DNA of 64,000 nucleotides. Origin: Acetobacter sacchari. GTDB lineage: Bacteria > Pseudomonadota > Alphaproteobacteria > Acetobacterales > Acetobacteraceae. A program made the position numbers and the translations under genes. Positions 45,125 to 55,065 of the stretch are shown here, in pieces. Where the stretch lies: positions 186,001 through 250,000 of the forward strand of contig NZ_JAFVMF010000006.1 in NCBI RefSeq assembly GCF_017377715.1, in the 5' to 3' direction. The notes under the pieces are model-generated. The model was not told where the DNA came from. It saw only the letters and a program-made list of their open reading frames with translations, and ran no database searches. How positions within the stretch are numbered: position 1 is the stretch's first letter; every line of letters starts with the position of its first letter.

Positions 45125-46018
45125 ATGCGCGTGACAGAATGGGCGAGTGTTCGCCGTCTCTCCGTGTTTTCGCTGCTTGCGACTGGCTTGACCCTGAGCG
45201 TATGTTCGGGCGCACGAGCCTCGGACATTACTTTGGGTATCATCGGGCCACACGAATACGATTTGCCTGTCGACTTTTCCCCATTCAATGTGCTGGTTCA
45301 GTATGGCGACGGCAATGCTGCGGGCTCGACCTACAACGGGCAGGGCACGCGTCAGGCCAAAGGGGGAAGTCACACCTGGTCGGGTCTTACCAAATACGTC
45401 CATTTTCGCAGTTTCGATGCAATTCCACATGTCGGCTTTGCTTTCGAGGTCATTCAGTCTGAAAGCTACGTGCTCGCCAACGGCACGAATTACGGTGGAC
45501 TGGGTGGCACCATTGTGGGGCCAGCCGCCTGGTTCAAGCCGAACGCGCATAGCACGTTCGGATTTCAGACCTTCATGCAGACGCCTTCAGGCACGCGATA
45601 TTCGCTCGCGTCACATAACTGGTCGAATATATCGAGCTTTATTTTTGACTATGAGTGGAAGCATTTCAGCTTCGACGGAGATGCCGGCGCTGTTACAAGC
45701 TCAACGCGTCACGTTCGCGGGCAGGACAGCTATTATCCTGGCGTAGTGTTTTACTCAAACCTGCGTTTCAGCTGGAAGGCGACGAAACTTTTTGAACCGT
45801 TTCTGGCGTTTGACTGGCAGAATGTCGCAGGCACATATAACAATACTCAAAATGCTTACGTAAACGATTCCTATAGCCGGGAGACGGCTCTTGGTCTGGG
45901 CGCGATGCTCAATATCTCGAAGCACTACTCCTTTACCGCGAGATATTCGCATTCTGTGGAGGGGCGGAATGTCCCGGAAACAAATGCTTATTATATAAAA
46001 TTTGTGTATCTGTGGTAA
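45125..46018 (+). CDS. Outer-membrane beta-barrel protein (phenol MetA-pathway-like)
   Basis: 297 aa with signal peptide (cleavage after GARAS, about residue 33). The mature part has alternating aromatic strands ending in FVYLW, typical of outer-membrane barrels. PVDFSPFNVLVQYG, GPAAWFKPN and RYSHSVEGRNVPETN resemble the MetA-like/'transporter' barrel family associated with aromatic catabolism. It may be a substrate channel for periplasmic oxidation, given its place after gcd; this is inference. Co-transcription with gcd depends on read-through of the hairpin. Confidence 0.75.
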   Translation: MRVTEWASVRRLSVFSLLATGLTLSVCSGARASDITLGIIGPHEYDLPVDFSPFNVLVQYGDGNAAGSTYNGQGTRQAKGGSHTWSGLTKYVHFRSFDAIPHVGFAFEVIQSESYVLANGTNYGGLGGTIVGPAAWFKPNAHSTFGFQTFMQTPSGTRYSLASHNWSNISSFIFDYEWKHFSFDGDAGAVTSSTRHVRGQDSYYPGVVFYSNLRFSWKATKLFEPFLAFDWQNVAGTYNNTQNAYVNDSYSRETALGLGAMLNISKHYSFTARYSHSVEGRNVPETNAYYIKFVYLW

Positions 46019-46203
46019 TTTCTCGGTATTCAAATTATAATCATAGGCGCAATGGGAACGTCATGCTGGCACGCTCCTCCCGTCTATTTATTTGGATCTC
46101 CGTGCCTTCTTCTTGGCTAATATAACCTCTTGCAAGGGGATGTCAGGCGTTCGAGGCGAGCCGTCATCGTCCTTGCAAGGCACGCCTGTGCTTCGGCGCG
46201 TCG

Positions 46204-48405
46204 TCAGAAATTACGCGTGAAGCCACCCATGATCGTTCTTGGCGTGCCAACCGTGGTTCGAGTTAGTGATGCTGATGGAAAATATCTTTTGTCAGCAGCA
46301 TTTTGCACATTGAGTTGAGCACTCCAAGGTCCCCTCTCGTAATACAGGGCAAGGCTGACCAGGGCATAAGCCGAAGTTTTATAAGTGCGTCCGTAATACG
46401 GATCGCGCGGCGTATAGTTATCAGCAGGGCTGGCGCCCTCGACATGCACGCCACCGCCAAATCCCAAACCTTTAAGAGCGCCGGCAGGCAAAGTATATTT
46501 TGTCCAGATATTGAAAATATGATGCGGTACGCCAGCAAGCCACAAAGAGCCGCCGTTAGGGAGAAGCCTGTTATCTTTTGTGATTTTCGTATCAAGATAT
46601 GTGTAGGCTAGTGTAGCGTTCCAGTTCGGTTTGATACTCCACTCGCCCTCGAGCTCAAACCCCTTGCTGGTCTGCTCTCCCTGCGCGATCGAATACAACG
46701 GATGCGCCGGGTCTGTCGTTGCGACATTTGTTCTTGATAATTGAAATAACGTCGCCATTCCTCGCACAGAACCGTCGTGGCTTTGTGCTTTCAGTCCGAA
46801 TTCATAATCAGTGCCTATCTGCGGAGGGAGGATGTTTTGCCTGTAATCCGCAGAGGTCGTCGGGAGGAAAGCGCGTGACCAGTTGAAGTAGAACGCCATT
46901 TGGTCGACAAAACTCCACGTAAAGCCCGCGTGTGGGCTAAACGCTGTTGTTGGCGGGTTATTACCGCCACGGCCGGCGGTCGCGCGATCCCACCGAACTC
47001 CAAATGTCGCCGCCACTCGTTTTCCCAATTTGAGATGATCCTGAATATACGTTCCGAATTGGTCTTGTCTTACTTTTGATATTGTCGCTCCCGGAAGCAT
47101 ATCGGGGACATTGCCATAAACTGGGTTTATGAGAGAAAGAGCTGTCGTGGTTGCGTAACCGGTCGTTGAATTCGTTCCGTTAATTCCGTAATCGACGCCA
47201 ATCAGCATGTAGTGAGAGAACCACTCGCCTGTGTGGAATCGAAGATTGACGTTGGTGTCAATTCTTATATCGTGACCGTGATTGTTGTACGGTCCATAAT
47301 AATATCGGCTGAAACTCGATAGATCCGGCGCATAAGATCCAGAGAATAGCCAACGATTGTATGTCTGCCGATAGACCATGTAACGGAAACCCTGATGCAG
47401 GCCGATCGCGTTGTTGAATCGATGGTCCAACATGTATCCCAGATGAATGAAAGTCTGACGCTGCTGAGCGGGATTGTCGACGTCGTTTACGGAGAAATTT
47501 CGCGGCAAGTTTCCCCACGGAGAAGGGAGCACCGTCCCGTAACCAGGAATGGCTGTATAAGGGTGTCCGCTTGCACGGCTGTAACGAAACAACATGGTGA
47601 AATCTGTGTTTTCTGTTGGATGAACTGAAACAGACGGTGCTATGTATAGCGTTTCCATGTCTGACGCCCGCACAAAGTAATCCTGCTTACGATAGAGTGT
47701 ATTCAGCCGGGCAGTCACAACTCCATTCGATGTCAACTTACGGTTTATGTCCGCGCGCCCCTCATAATAGGACCATGATCCACCCTGAGCCGTGAACGTT
47801 GCGAAATTTCTGGTTTCTGGTCGTTTGCTGACCATATTCACCAATCCGGACAAAGGGCCCTGACCGAATAGCCCTGACGCTGGTCCTTTTACGACTTCCA
47901 GTCGAGACAATCCGACTGTTTCGTTGATTGCAAGGGAATCAATTGTCTTGAGTCCGTCCAGATACGTCATTCCAGACGTGCTCAAACCGCGCACGCGGAT
48001 ACTGTCATACAATGCGTAACTATCGGCGTAGGAGACTCCCGCCACATTTCGCAATGCATCAGCCAAGCGCAAGACATTTTGGTCATCCATCAATTTTCTC
48101 GACACAACAGAAACGATCTGCGGATTCTCCAGAAACGGGATAGACATTTTTGATGCGCTGACTGAAACGTTTTGCTGTCTGGCAGTCACGTTTACCAGTT
48201 CGGCCCGCTTGGCGTGAATCTGATGCGTCGTCAATTTCCCGCTTGAACATTCCGCTGAATGGCACCAGCGCTTTTCTGGATTTTTTTTTGCTGCGCGTGT
48301 TTCCGCCAACAACGGCGAAATCATAACATTTAGGCAGATGATACCGCTAAATGCAGTGGTACAACCGGTATTAAGTATTTTCCGGCTTGTTGAATAATCG
48401 CGCAT
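46204..48405 (-). CDS. TonB-dependent siderophore receptor
   Basis: 733 aa. A signal peptide (about 1-35) is followed by a plug domain (IPQIVSVVSRKLMDDQ-like, ADALRNVAGV, VRGLSTSGMTYLDGL, LEVVKGPASGLFGQGPLSGLVNMVSKRP) and a 22-strand barrel ending in the sorting residue Phe (GGFTRNF). It imports ferric siderophores or similar ligands with TonB-ExbBD. No FecI/FecR or siderophore genes are adjacent. The short N-terminus has no extra signalling domain. The upstream AT-rich region probably holds an iron-responsive promoter, though no clear Fur box was seen. Confidence 0.92.
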   Translation of the reverse strand: MRDYSTSRKILNTGCTTAFSGIICLNVMISPLLAETRAAKKNPEKRWCHSAECSSGKLTTHQIHAKRAELVNVTARQQNVSVSASKMSIPFLENPQIVSVVSRKLMDDQNVLRLADALRNVAGVSYADSYALYDSIRVRGLSTSGMTYLDGLKTIDSLAINETVGLSRLEVVKGPASGLFGQGPLSGLVNMVSKRPETRNFATFTAQGGSWSYYEGRADINRKLTSNGVVTARLNTLYRKQDYFVRASDMETLYIAPSVSVHPTENTDFTMLFRYSRASGHPYTAIPGYGTVLPSPWGNLPRNFSVNDVDNPAQQRQTFIHLGYMLDHRFNNAIGLHQGFRYMVYRQTYNRWLFSGSYAPDLSSFSRYYYGPYNNHGHDIRIDTNVNLRFHTGEWFSHYMLIGVDYGINGTNSTTGYATTTALSLINPVYGNVPDMLPGATISKVRQDQFGTYIQDHLKLGKRVAATFGVRWDRATAGRGGNNPPTTAFSPHAGFTWSFVDQMAFYFNWSRAFLPTTSADYRQNILPPQIGTDYEFGLKAQSHDGSVRGMATLFQLSRTNVATTDPAHPLYSIAQGEQTSKGFELEGEWSIKPNWNATLAYTYLDTKITKDNRLLPNGGSLWLAGVPHHIFNIWTKYTLPAGALKGLGFGGGVHVEGASPADNYTPRDPYYGRTYKTSAYALVSLALYYERGPWSAQLNVQNAADKRYFPSASLTRTTVGTPRTIMGGFTRNF

Positions 48406-48822
48406 TTTTTGACGCCAGTTTGTTAGGGCGTCCGCGTTCTATGGCAAGTGCGACGCATTCTCAACAAAAAAAAGATACATGTCGCAGAGAAAGACACTTT
48501 TTGTCGCATTGAGATACCAATTCGCAATCAAGAATTGTTCGCGCAACGGCATTGACCGCGGCCTCGCGGCAGATGCGTTGATACAGCGCTTGGCAATCAA
48601 GCCAGACATCCGCACTCTCTGCTTCCGTTCAACACAGGCATCGTTGGAGAGTTGAGTGATTATATGTGCAAACTTTGTTATATTTATAAGAAAATTCGAT
48701 GTTTGAATCTTGAGATTTACTACCGGTCTGTCGTTAGCAAGAACAGCCACTCCGGGTTCGTTCACGCAAAGCTATGAATCGAGAGCAGAGGTCCAACTGC
48801 CGGGTCTCAGCCAAAGATATGA
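48406..48822. other. AT-rich region between recJ 3' end and TonB receptor
   Basis: About 417 bp; the part from 48460 to 48720 is AT-rich. A 108-codon minus-strand ORF (48439-48765) has no recognisable domain and is not accepted. Likely promoter and leader of the receptor gene. No Fur consensus was recognised. Confidence 0.4.
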
Positions 48823-50655
48823 TTACCGTGCAAACGCTGCGTCGTGCACGAAGAACGTCGCCGTCTCCCTCCCATTCCAGGACTCGGCGCGCAGCCATCC
48901 CGCCACGTGCAGGAATGGACGGGCGCGATCTTCCAACGCGGCAGCCAAGGAACTGTCGCCGGCGCGAAACAGAAGAGCCTTGACCGCCGAACGTCCTTCC
49001 CCCTCAAGCAGAACGCGCAGGGTTGCGCCGTCTTTGCCTATTCTGTCCGCCCGGACGACCCGCACATGCGTCAGGACCAGCAGCGGCTCTTCATTGCCAT
49101 TGCCAAAGGGAGCCAGACGACCAAGATCCTTGGCGAGCTCTGTAGTGGCGCCCCCTGAAGTGATCGCCGCGTCTATTTCAAGGGCTGTCGTCGCAGGTCT
49201 CTGCGCGGCTGCAACAAGGCGGTCGTTGAGAAAAGTATGGAGGACAGGGATATCTTCCGTAGCCAAACTGAAGCCTGCAGCCATGGCGTGTCCACCGCCG
49301 GTCTTTAACAACCCGGCCTCGCGCGCAGCAATGACCGCCGATCCGAGGTCGATACCCGGAACGGATCGGCCGGACCCCTTGACCAAGCCGTCGTCCAGCT
49401 CAGCGCCAATCAGAGCAGGGCGATTGAATTTTTCTTTGACCCGCCCGGCGACAATACCGACTACGCCGACATGCCACTCTTTGCTGGCGAGTAAGATGAC
49501 GGCGCGTCCAGCCGCACATTGCTCTTCGGCTTGCTCCATGGCGCGGTCGAGGATCGAAGCCTCGACGTCCTGTCGCTTGCGATTAATCGCATCCAGCCGC
49601 TCAGCGATCCACTGCGCGTCATCTTTATCCTCGCTTAGCAGAAGCCTCAGGCCGAGATCCGCCTCGGCGATACGGCCGCCCGCGTTGATACGCGGTCCCA
49701 GCGCGTATCCGCACGAGAACGCCGACGGCGCGCTCTGCACGCCCGCGACCCCGAGAAGCGTCGACAGCCCCAATCGCGCATGTTTACCCATAATCCGAAG
49801 GCCCTGCGTGACAAAGGCTCGGTTGAGGCCGATGAGCGGCATGACGTCGCACACAGTGGCGAGCGCGACCAGATCGAGTTGCCTCATCAAATCCGGAGCT
49901 GCTCGACCGTCTGCGAACCAGCCACTCCGTCGCAGATCGCGAACCATCGCGACCGCTGTGACGAATGACAGCCCCGCGGCGCACAGTCCGCCCAGCCCTG
50001 AAGCGCATTCCGGGCGGTTCGGGTTGATCGTCGCCAGAATCTGTGGCGGCGCGCCTTCGGATTTGTGGTGATCGATCACCACGACGTCCGCGCGGCCGTC
50101 CAGACAACTCAGGATATCGCTCGCAGCAGTCCCGCAATCGACGCACACGACCAGACTGGCGCCGCGCTCGAAAAGGGAAAGCAGGGCAGGGGCGTTCGGC
50201 CCGTAACCCTCAGTCATACGATCGGGAATATGGGTGTGAACCACACAACCCAATTCACGCAGTACCCCCGCCATCAACGCGGACGCGCAGGCGCCATCCA
50301 CGTCGTAATCTCCAAAAACGCCGACGGTCTCCCCATCGCGCACTGCGCGGGCGAGACGGGCGGCGCCGACGTCCATGTCGATTACACATGACGGATCAGG
50401 CATGAGCGCACGCAAGGTAGGCTCAAGAAAGTCCGACGCCGTAGCCAGCCCCACCTCACGCAACGCCATGATGCGTCCGACGATCTCGGACGTTCCGTAA
50501 CGCTGCGTGATGGCGGAACCCAGACGCATGACGGCTGGCGCCTCAACGCCGTCACGCCAGCGCCAAGGACGCCCCGAACAGCTTGTCTCAACGCCTAGAG
50601 CTGCGGATTGGTCCACACGCTCCTCTGCCGCCAGAACGTCGACTTCAGGCATCAC
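48823..50655 (-). CDS. recJ: Single-stranded-DNA-specific exonuclease RecJ
   Basis: 610 aa, DHH-family 5'-3' exonuclease used in recombination and mismatch repair. VFGDYDVDGACASALMAG carries the metal-binding Asp residues and VVIDHHKSEGAPP the DHH triad. The DHHA1 part has RINAGGRIAEADLGLRLLL and SGRSVPGIDLGSAV, GGHAMAAGF, and an OB-like C-terminal domain is present. Length is normal. It lies 37 bp downstream of glpX on the same strand, probably in one unit. Confidence 0.95.
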   Translation of the reverse strand: MMPEVDVLAAEERVDQSAALGVETSCSGRPWRWRDGVEAPAVMRLGSAITQRYGTSEIVGRIMALREVGLATASDFLEPTLRALMPDPSCVIDMDVGAARLARAVRDGETVGVFGDYDVDGACASALMAGVLRELGCVVHTHIPDRMTEGYGPNAPALLSLFERGASLVVCVDCGTAASDILSCLDGRADVVVIDHHKSEGAPPQILATINPNRPECASGLGGLCAAGLSFVTAVAMVRDLRRSGWFADGRAAPDLMRQLDLVALATVCDVMPLIGLNRAFVTQGLRIMGKHARLGLSTLLGVAGVQSAPSAFSCGYALGPRINAGGRIAEADLGLRLLLSEDKDDAQWIAERLDAINRKRQDVEASILDRAMEQAEEQCAAGRAVILLASKEWHVGVVGIVAGRVKEKFNRPALIGAELDDGLVKGSGRSVPGIDLGSAVIAAREAGLLKTGGGHAMAAGFSLATEDIPVLHTFLNDRLVAAAQRPATTALEIDAAITSGGATTELAKDLGRLAPFGNGNEEPLLVLTHVRVVRADRIGKDGATLRVLLEGEGRSAVKALLFRAGDSSLAAALEDRARPFLHVAGWLRAESWNGRETATFFVHDAAFAR

Positions 50656-50692
50656 CGGTTTGTCCGCATGTGAAGCGACGTCACGAGACGGA

Positions 50693-51691
50693 TCAGCGCG
50701 TGCCCCAGGTTTTCGTAGCGAAGTTATGATGCCCTTCGACGAAACGGAGCGTGCCGGACTTGGAGCGCATCACCAGTGAATGGGTCGTCGCGTGATCGGC
50801 GTGACGGCGGATGCCGCGCAGCAGGAACCCGGACGTCACGCCGGTCGCTGAAAACAGAACGTCGCCCGAGGCGAGGTCTGTCAGACCCAGCTTACGGTCA
50901 GGGTTTTTGCCCGGGTTCATGGTTACGGCGCGCTCACGCTGGGCGTCGTCTTCGAACAAAAGCCGAGCCTGCATCTGCCCGTTCATACAGCGGACCGCAG
51001 CGGCGGCGAGAACGCCCTCGGGAGCGCCGCCGGACCCCGCGTAAATATCGACCGAGCCCTGCGTGAAACAGGCGTCGATAGCAGCGGCTACGTCTCCGTC
51101 GGAAATCAGCTTTACACGGGCGCCAGCCTCACGCGTCTTGGCGATCAGTTCGGCATGGCGGTCACGGTCCAGCGCGCACAGGACAATCTCGCCAATATCC
51201 TTGCCTCGGGCTTTGGCGAGGTTGCGGATGTTCTCCCCGATCGACGCATCCAGATCGACGACGCCGTCAGGAAGACCTGCACCGACGACGATCTTGTCCA
51301 TGTAGACGTCCGGGGCGTGAAGAAAATTGCCTTTCTCCGCCAACGCCACGACGGTCAGCGCGTTCGGAAGATCCTTCGCGCAGAGCGTGGTGCCTTCAAG
51401 CGGATCGACGGCGATGTCCATGGCCGGGCCACCGGCGCCGACCTTTTCGCCGATATAGAGCATCGGCGCTTCGTCCATTTCGCCTTCGCCAATCACGACC
51501 GTGCCATCGATAGCAACGGTGTCGAACGCTGTCCGCATGGCCTCAACGGCAGCGCCGTCAGCTTCGTTCTTGTCGCCTCGGCCGGTCCAGTGCGAGGAGG
51601 CGAGCGCCGCGGCTTCGGTCACACGCACCAGTTCGAGCGCGAGATTGCGATCCGAGACGATAAAACTTCCCTTGCGCGTGTCAGCCGACAT
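50693..51691 (-). CDS. glpX: Class II fructose-1,6-bisphosphatase GlpX
   Basis: 332 aa from the ATG at 51691 with CGGAGAA 9 bp upstream; the frame is open to 51748. VIGEGEMDEAPMLYIGEKVG and AVDPLEGTTLCAKD carry the metal-binding Glu/Asp residues, and YAGSGGAPEGVLAAAAVRCM is also diagnostic. It hydrolyses fructose-1,6-bisphosphate in gluconeogenesis, and related enzymes may also act on sedoheptulose bisphosphate. It lies between hom and recJ; a terminator after hom suggests an own promoter in the 320-bp gap. Confidence 0.94.
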   Translation of the reverse strand: MSADTRKGSFIVSDRNLALELVRVTEAAALASSHWTGRGDKNEADGAAVEAMRTAFDTVAIDGTVVIGEGEMDEAPMLYIGEKVGAGGPAMDIAVDPLEGTTLCAKDLPNALTVVALAEKGNFLHAPDVYMDKIVVGAGLPDGVVDLDASIGENIRNLAKARGKDIGEIVLCALDRDRHAELIAKTREAGARVKLISDGDVAAAIDACFTQGSVDIYAGSGGAPEGVLAAAAVRCMNGQMQARLLFEDDAQRERAVTMNPGKNPDRKLGLTDLASGDVLFSATGVTSGFLLRGIRRHADHATTHSLVMRSKSGTLRFVEGHHNFATKTWGTR

Positions 51692-52012
51692 TCTTCGTTC
51701 TCCGAGATGATGTTCTGATTGCGTGGCATGTCGCGCTGCAGGTTGCAAACGCGGGCGCTGCGACCGGGGTCGCTCTCAGCGCGTATGGGCCGGATCGTGA
51801 CTCGGACATGCGAGTCTCGTCGAGAGTTAGTTTGAGGGAGCCCTTAAACTCCCTCGCTATGGCGCATATCGGTCTTCTTTGCGGCTCCACGTCATAACGA
51901 CATGCGAAATGACGGCGATCCTAAAATTCGCCCACGGTCTGATCGATGAGTTCTGCAAGCGGGCGGGCGCAAAAAATGCTCCGCTACTCGTAGTAGCGAC
52001 AGCAGACGTGGC
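51692..52012. other. Gap between hom and glpX
   Basis: About 320 bp with the hom terminator at its distal end and presumably the glpX promoter. The pair GAGGGAGT / ACTCCCTC-like (about 51834-51855: GAGGGAGCCCTTAAACTCCCTC) forms a 7-bp inverted repeat near the middle. No gene seen. Confidence 0.4.
51971..52007 (-). terminator. Intrinsic terminator after hom
   Basis: On the minus strand: TGCT-GT-CGCTAC, loop TACGA, GTAGCG-G-AGCA, then TTTTTT (51976-51971). It starts a few bases past the hom stop. One of the clearest terminators in the window. Confidence 0.85.
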
Positions 52013-53344
52013 TCAGATGGTCTCAATCCGGATCAGGATCGGAGTTTCCGACACCACCGGTAGAGCTGCGATACGTGTCGTCGCGTCCTGCATACCCGCC
52101 TCGCGCGTCGGATGCGTCACCAGGATCAGAGGGACGTCGGCGCCAGCCTCCGCAGCCGGGTGCTGCACCATGCTGTTGAGCGACACGCCGCAATCTCGAA
52201 GAATAGCAGTGATGTCAGCGACCACGCCCGCACGATCGGCGACGCTAAGACGCAGATAGAACGCGCCCTCGCGCTCCGAAATCGGACGGCTACGGACCGG
52301 TTCCAGTTCCGCCGCGCTTACACCCCACACCGACGCGGGTTTGCCACGCGCCAGATCGATCAAGTCTGCTGCGACAGCGCTAGCCGTCGGTCCGGCGCCG
52401 GCGCCGCGTCCTTCGACCATGAGCCGCCCAACGAACGCGCCCTCGGCGATCACCGCGTTGAACACACCGTCCACCTGCGCGACGGGCGAGGTATGCGGCA
52501 CGAGACACGGCGAGACACGCGCCTCGATCCCGCGTTCGGTCTGTCGCGCCAGTCCCAGCAATTTGATGCGATAGCCGAGCGCCTTCGCCGCGCTCAGGTC
52601 CAACGCTCCGATCTGACGGATACCTTCGACGTGCACACTATCGAATTGAACCGGGCGTCCGAACGCGAGGGAGGCTAGGATCGCCAGCTTGTGGGCGGCG
52701 TCCACGCCATCAACGTCGGTCGACGGATCCGCCTCCGCGTAGCCCAACGCCTGAGCCTCGGCCAACACGTCTGCGAAATCGCGCCCCGTCTCGCGCATCG
52801 CGGTGAGAATATAGTTGCAAGTGCCGTTCAGGATACCGCCAATCCGTAGCAGCCGATCAGCCGCCAACCCTTCGCGCACCGTCTTGATGGCCGGAATGCC
52901 GCCTGCGACCGCCGCTTCGTAAAGCAGGGGCGTGGACTGCTTTTCGCTCAGGCGGCCGAGGGCCTCGCCGTGAACGGCGACGAGCGCCTTGTTCGCGGTG
53001 ACGACCGGCTTGCGATTGGCGAGTGCCGCCTCGACCAGCTCGCGGGCCTTACCCTCTGCGCCGCCGATCAGTTCAACCACCACATCAACGTCCGTATCCG
53101 TCGCCAGCCCCGCCGCATCGTCATACCAACGACAGGCGCCGAGATCCACGCCACGGTCACGCGTGCGATCACGCGCCGCTACCGCCGTAATGACGATTGG
53201 CCGTCCCGCACGGGCGGTAATCAGCTCGGCGTTGTCACGCAGCAGGATGGCGAGACCAGCGCCGACGGTTCCAAGACCGGCGACGCCAAGGCGCAGCGGC
53301 TGCCCGGCGGCGGGCGAGGCGGACAGGGAGGCTCCAGACGTCAC
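52013..53344 (-). CDS. hom: Homoserine dehydrogenase
   Basis: 443 aa. N-terminal NAD(P) domain with LGVAGLGTVGAGLA, VVTANKALVA, the catalytic domain with GGIPAIKTVREGLAADRLLRIGGILNGTCNYILT and AEADPSTDVDGVDAAHKLAILA, and a C-terminal ACT domain (FYLRLSVADRAGVVADITAIL) for likely threonine feedback. It reduces aspartate semialdehyde to homoserine on the way to Thr, Met and Ile. ATGA overlap with the aminotransferase gene indicates translational coupling. Confidence 0.95.
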   Translation of the reverse strand: MTSGASLSASPAAGQPLRLGVAGLGTVGAGLAILLRDNAELITARAGRPIVITAVAARDRTRDRGVDLGACRWYDDAAGLATDTDVDVVVELIGGAEGKARELVEAALANRKPVVTANKALVAVHGEALGRLSEKQSTPLLYEAAVAGGIPAIKTVREGLAADRLLRIGGILNGTCNYILTAMRETGRDFADVLAEAQALGYAEADPSTDVDGVDAAHKLAILASLAFGRPVQFDSVHVEGIRQIGALDLSAAKALGYRIKLLGLARQTERGIEARVSPCLVPHTSPVAQVDGVFNAVIAEGAFVGRLMVEGRGAGAGPTASAVAADLIDLARGKPASVWGVSAAELEPVRSRPISEREGAFYLRLSVADRAGVVADITAILRDCGVSLNSMVQHPAAEAGADVPLILVTHPTREAGMQDATTRIAALPVVSETPILIRIETI

Positions 53345-54588
53345 GATGCGGTGTTCTCCTCAAGAGCAGCGGATTGGGCGGCCGAGGGCGCGCCGGGTTT
53401 GGGTGCGATTCCGTGGGCGGACAGGAAGCCGCGGATGGCGCGCGTGGCCTGCCGCAGGCGCTGCGTGTTTTCGACCAGGCCGATCCGCACAAAGCCTTCG
53501 CCATATTCTCCGAAGCCCAGCCCCGGGGCGACCGCGACGCCCGCTTCCTGCAGCAGCAGTTTGGAGAAGGCCACGCTGCCCATGTCGCGGAATTTATCCG
53601 GGATCGGCGCCCATGCGAACATTGACCCCTCGGGCGATGGAACGTCCCATCCGGCGGCGTGCAGACCACGCAACAGCACGTCTCGACGCTCCTTGTACAG
53701 CGCGCGTATTTCCGCCACGCAGTCCTGCGGGCCGCTGAGGGCGGCGACGGCCGCCACCTGGATCGGGGTGAACGCGCCGTAGTCGAGGTACGACTTGATC
53801 CGCGTCAGCGCGCTGACCAGACGGGGATTGCCTGCGGCGAATCCCATGCGCCAGCCCGCCATCGAATAGGTCTTCGAGAGCGAGGTGAATTCGACAGCGA
53901 TGTCTTTTGCGCCGGGGACGGCGAGGATCGACGGCGGCACGAGATCGCCGAAATAGATTTCTGAGTAGGCGAGATCGGAGAGGATAAAAATTTCTTCACG
54001 CCGGGCGAACGCGACGAGCTCCTTGTAGAAATCAAGATCCGCGAGGAACGCCGTGGGGTTCGACGGAAAGTTGACGATCAGCGCGGTCGGTTTCGGAACG
54101 GAATGGCGCACCGCCCGATCGAGCGCGCGCAGCATGTCCTCACCCGGATAGGCCGGGATGGAGCGGACTGACGCGCCAGCGATGATGAAACCAAACTGAT
54201 GAATCGGGTAGGACGGATTCGGAACGAGGATTGTGTCGCCCGGGCTGGTGATCGCCGCAGCGAGGTTCGCGAGCCCCTCCTTCGAGCCGAGCGTCGCGAT
54301 GACCTCGGTCTCCGGGTCCAGCTTTACGTCGAAGCGGCGCTCGTAATAGCCAGCCAGCGCCTTGCGAAGGCCGGGGATGCCACGGCTGACCGAATAGCGG
54401 TGCGAACGTGGATCGGCCACCGTCTCGATCAGCTTCTTGACGATGTGCGGCGGGGTCGGGCTGTCAGGATTGCCCATGCCGAGATCGATGATGTCCTCGC
54501 CCCGGGCCCTGGCGGCGGCCTTGGCCTTGTTGACCTCCGCGAAAACGTAAGGCGGAAGGCGACGGATGCGATGGAACTCTTCGGTCAT
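53341..54588 (-). CDS. alaC: AlaC-like PLP aminotransferase
   Basis: 415 aa, class I/II fold-type I. RIRRLPPYVFAEVNKAKAAA at the start, YSVSRGIPGLRKALAGYY, NPSYPIHQFG, NFPSNPTA and SLSKTYSMAGWRMGF (Schiff-base Lys) closely follow the layout of glutamate-pyruvate aminotransferase AlaC. Such genes are often annotated as LL-diaminopimelate or aspartate aminotransferase. It precedes hom in an overlapping pair, so a role in aspartate-family amino acids is possible. About 25 C-terminal residues are low-complexity Ala/Pro. Confidence 0.88.
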   Translation of the reverse strand: MTEEFHRIRRLPPYVFAEVNKAKAAARARGEDIIDLGMGNPDSPTPPHIVKKLIETVADPRSHRYSVSRGIPGLRKALAGYYERRFDVKLDPETEVIATLGSKEGLANLAAAITSPGDTILVPNPSYPIHQFGFIIAGASVRSIPAYPGEDMLRALDRAVRHSVPKPTALIVNFPSNPTAFLADLDFYKELVAFARREEIFILSDLAYSEIYFGDLVPPSILAVPGAKDIAVEFTSLSKTYSMAGWRMGFAAGNPRLVSALTRIKSYLDYGAFTPIQVAAVAALSGPQDCVAEIRALYKERRDVLLRGLHAAGWDVPSPEGSMFAWAPIPDKFRDMGSVAFSKLLLQEAGVAVAPGLGFGEYGEGFVRIGLVENTQRLRQATRAIRGFLSAHGIAPKPGAPSAAQSAALEENTAS

Positions 54589-55065
54589 GGCCGGTCTGTC
54601 CTGAGGGCTATGGCCCCCTTTCTGTTGCCGTCCAGGCTAAGTGCCGTTCTGGCGGGACCGAGAGGTATAGGAAGCCCCGGCAGGGCAGGCAAGGCGCAGG
54701 CGCACGCAGTGGACGTCGCGGCGCAATTTTATACCCCGTATGCGCGCGCCGGGCCTCGGTAAACGTTCCCGCGGAACAACGTGAAAATAGCTCGGGCCCC
54801 GCACCTCGTGGGAACCTGCGCGCCCAGACGAAAGTGGCCATAAGGTTGCGCGTGAGAGCAGACCAAACCGCAAGGAAATGAAAAACCTCAGGGAGAAAAA
54901 GTTCGTTCTGTGGAGTAACGGGGGGGGGGCGGCCAGCTTAGCGTCGGTTTATGGAGGCGCGGGGTGTCGTCGTGACGGGTGGTCGTCACTAGGAAAAAAC
55001 TCTAAGGGAACTCGCTACAAATGCAGCGAGACGTGGCGCTCATTGCCAGATCATGGAGTATATGA
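54589..55065. other. 477-bp divergent gap before the GT-C-like gene
   Basis: No gene was recognised. Both divergent promoters should lie here. A run of nine or ten G near 54921 is an unusual homopolymer and a possible sequencing weak point. GGAG lies 7 bp before the ATG at 55066. Confidence 0.4.

Noticed and set aside
48406-48720. Fur box upstream of the TonB receptor
   Set aside because: No convincing GATAATGATAATCATTATC-like 19-mer was found.
48439-48765. 108-codon minus-strand ORF upstream of the TonB receptor
   Set aside because: It lies in AT-rich regulatory sequence without domain or ribosome-binding site.
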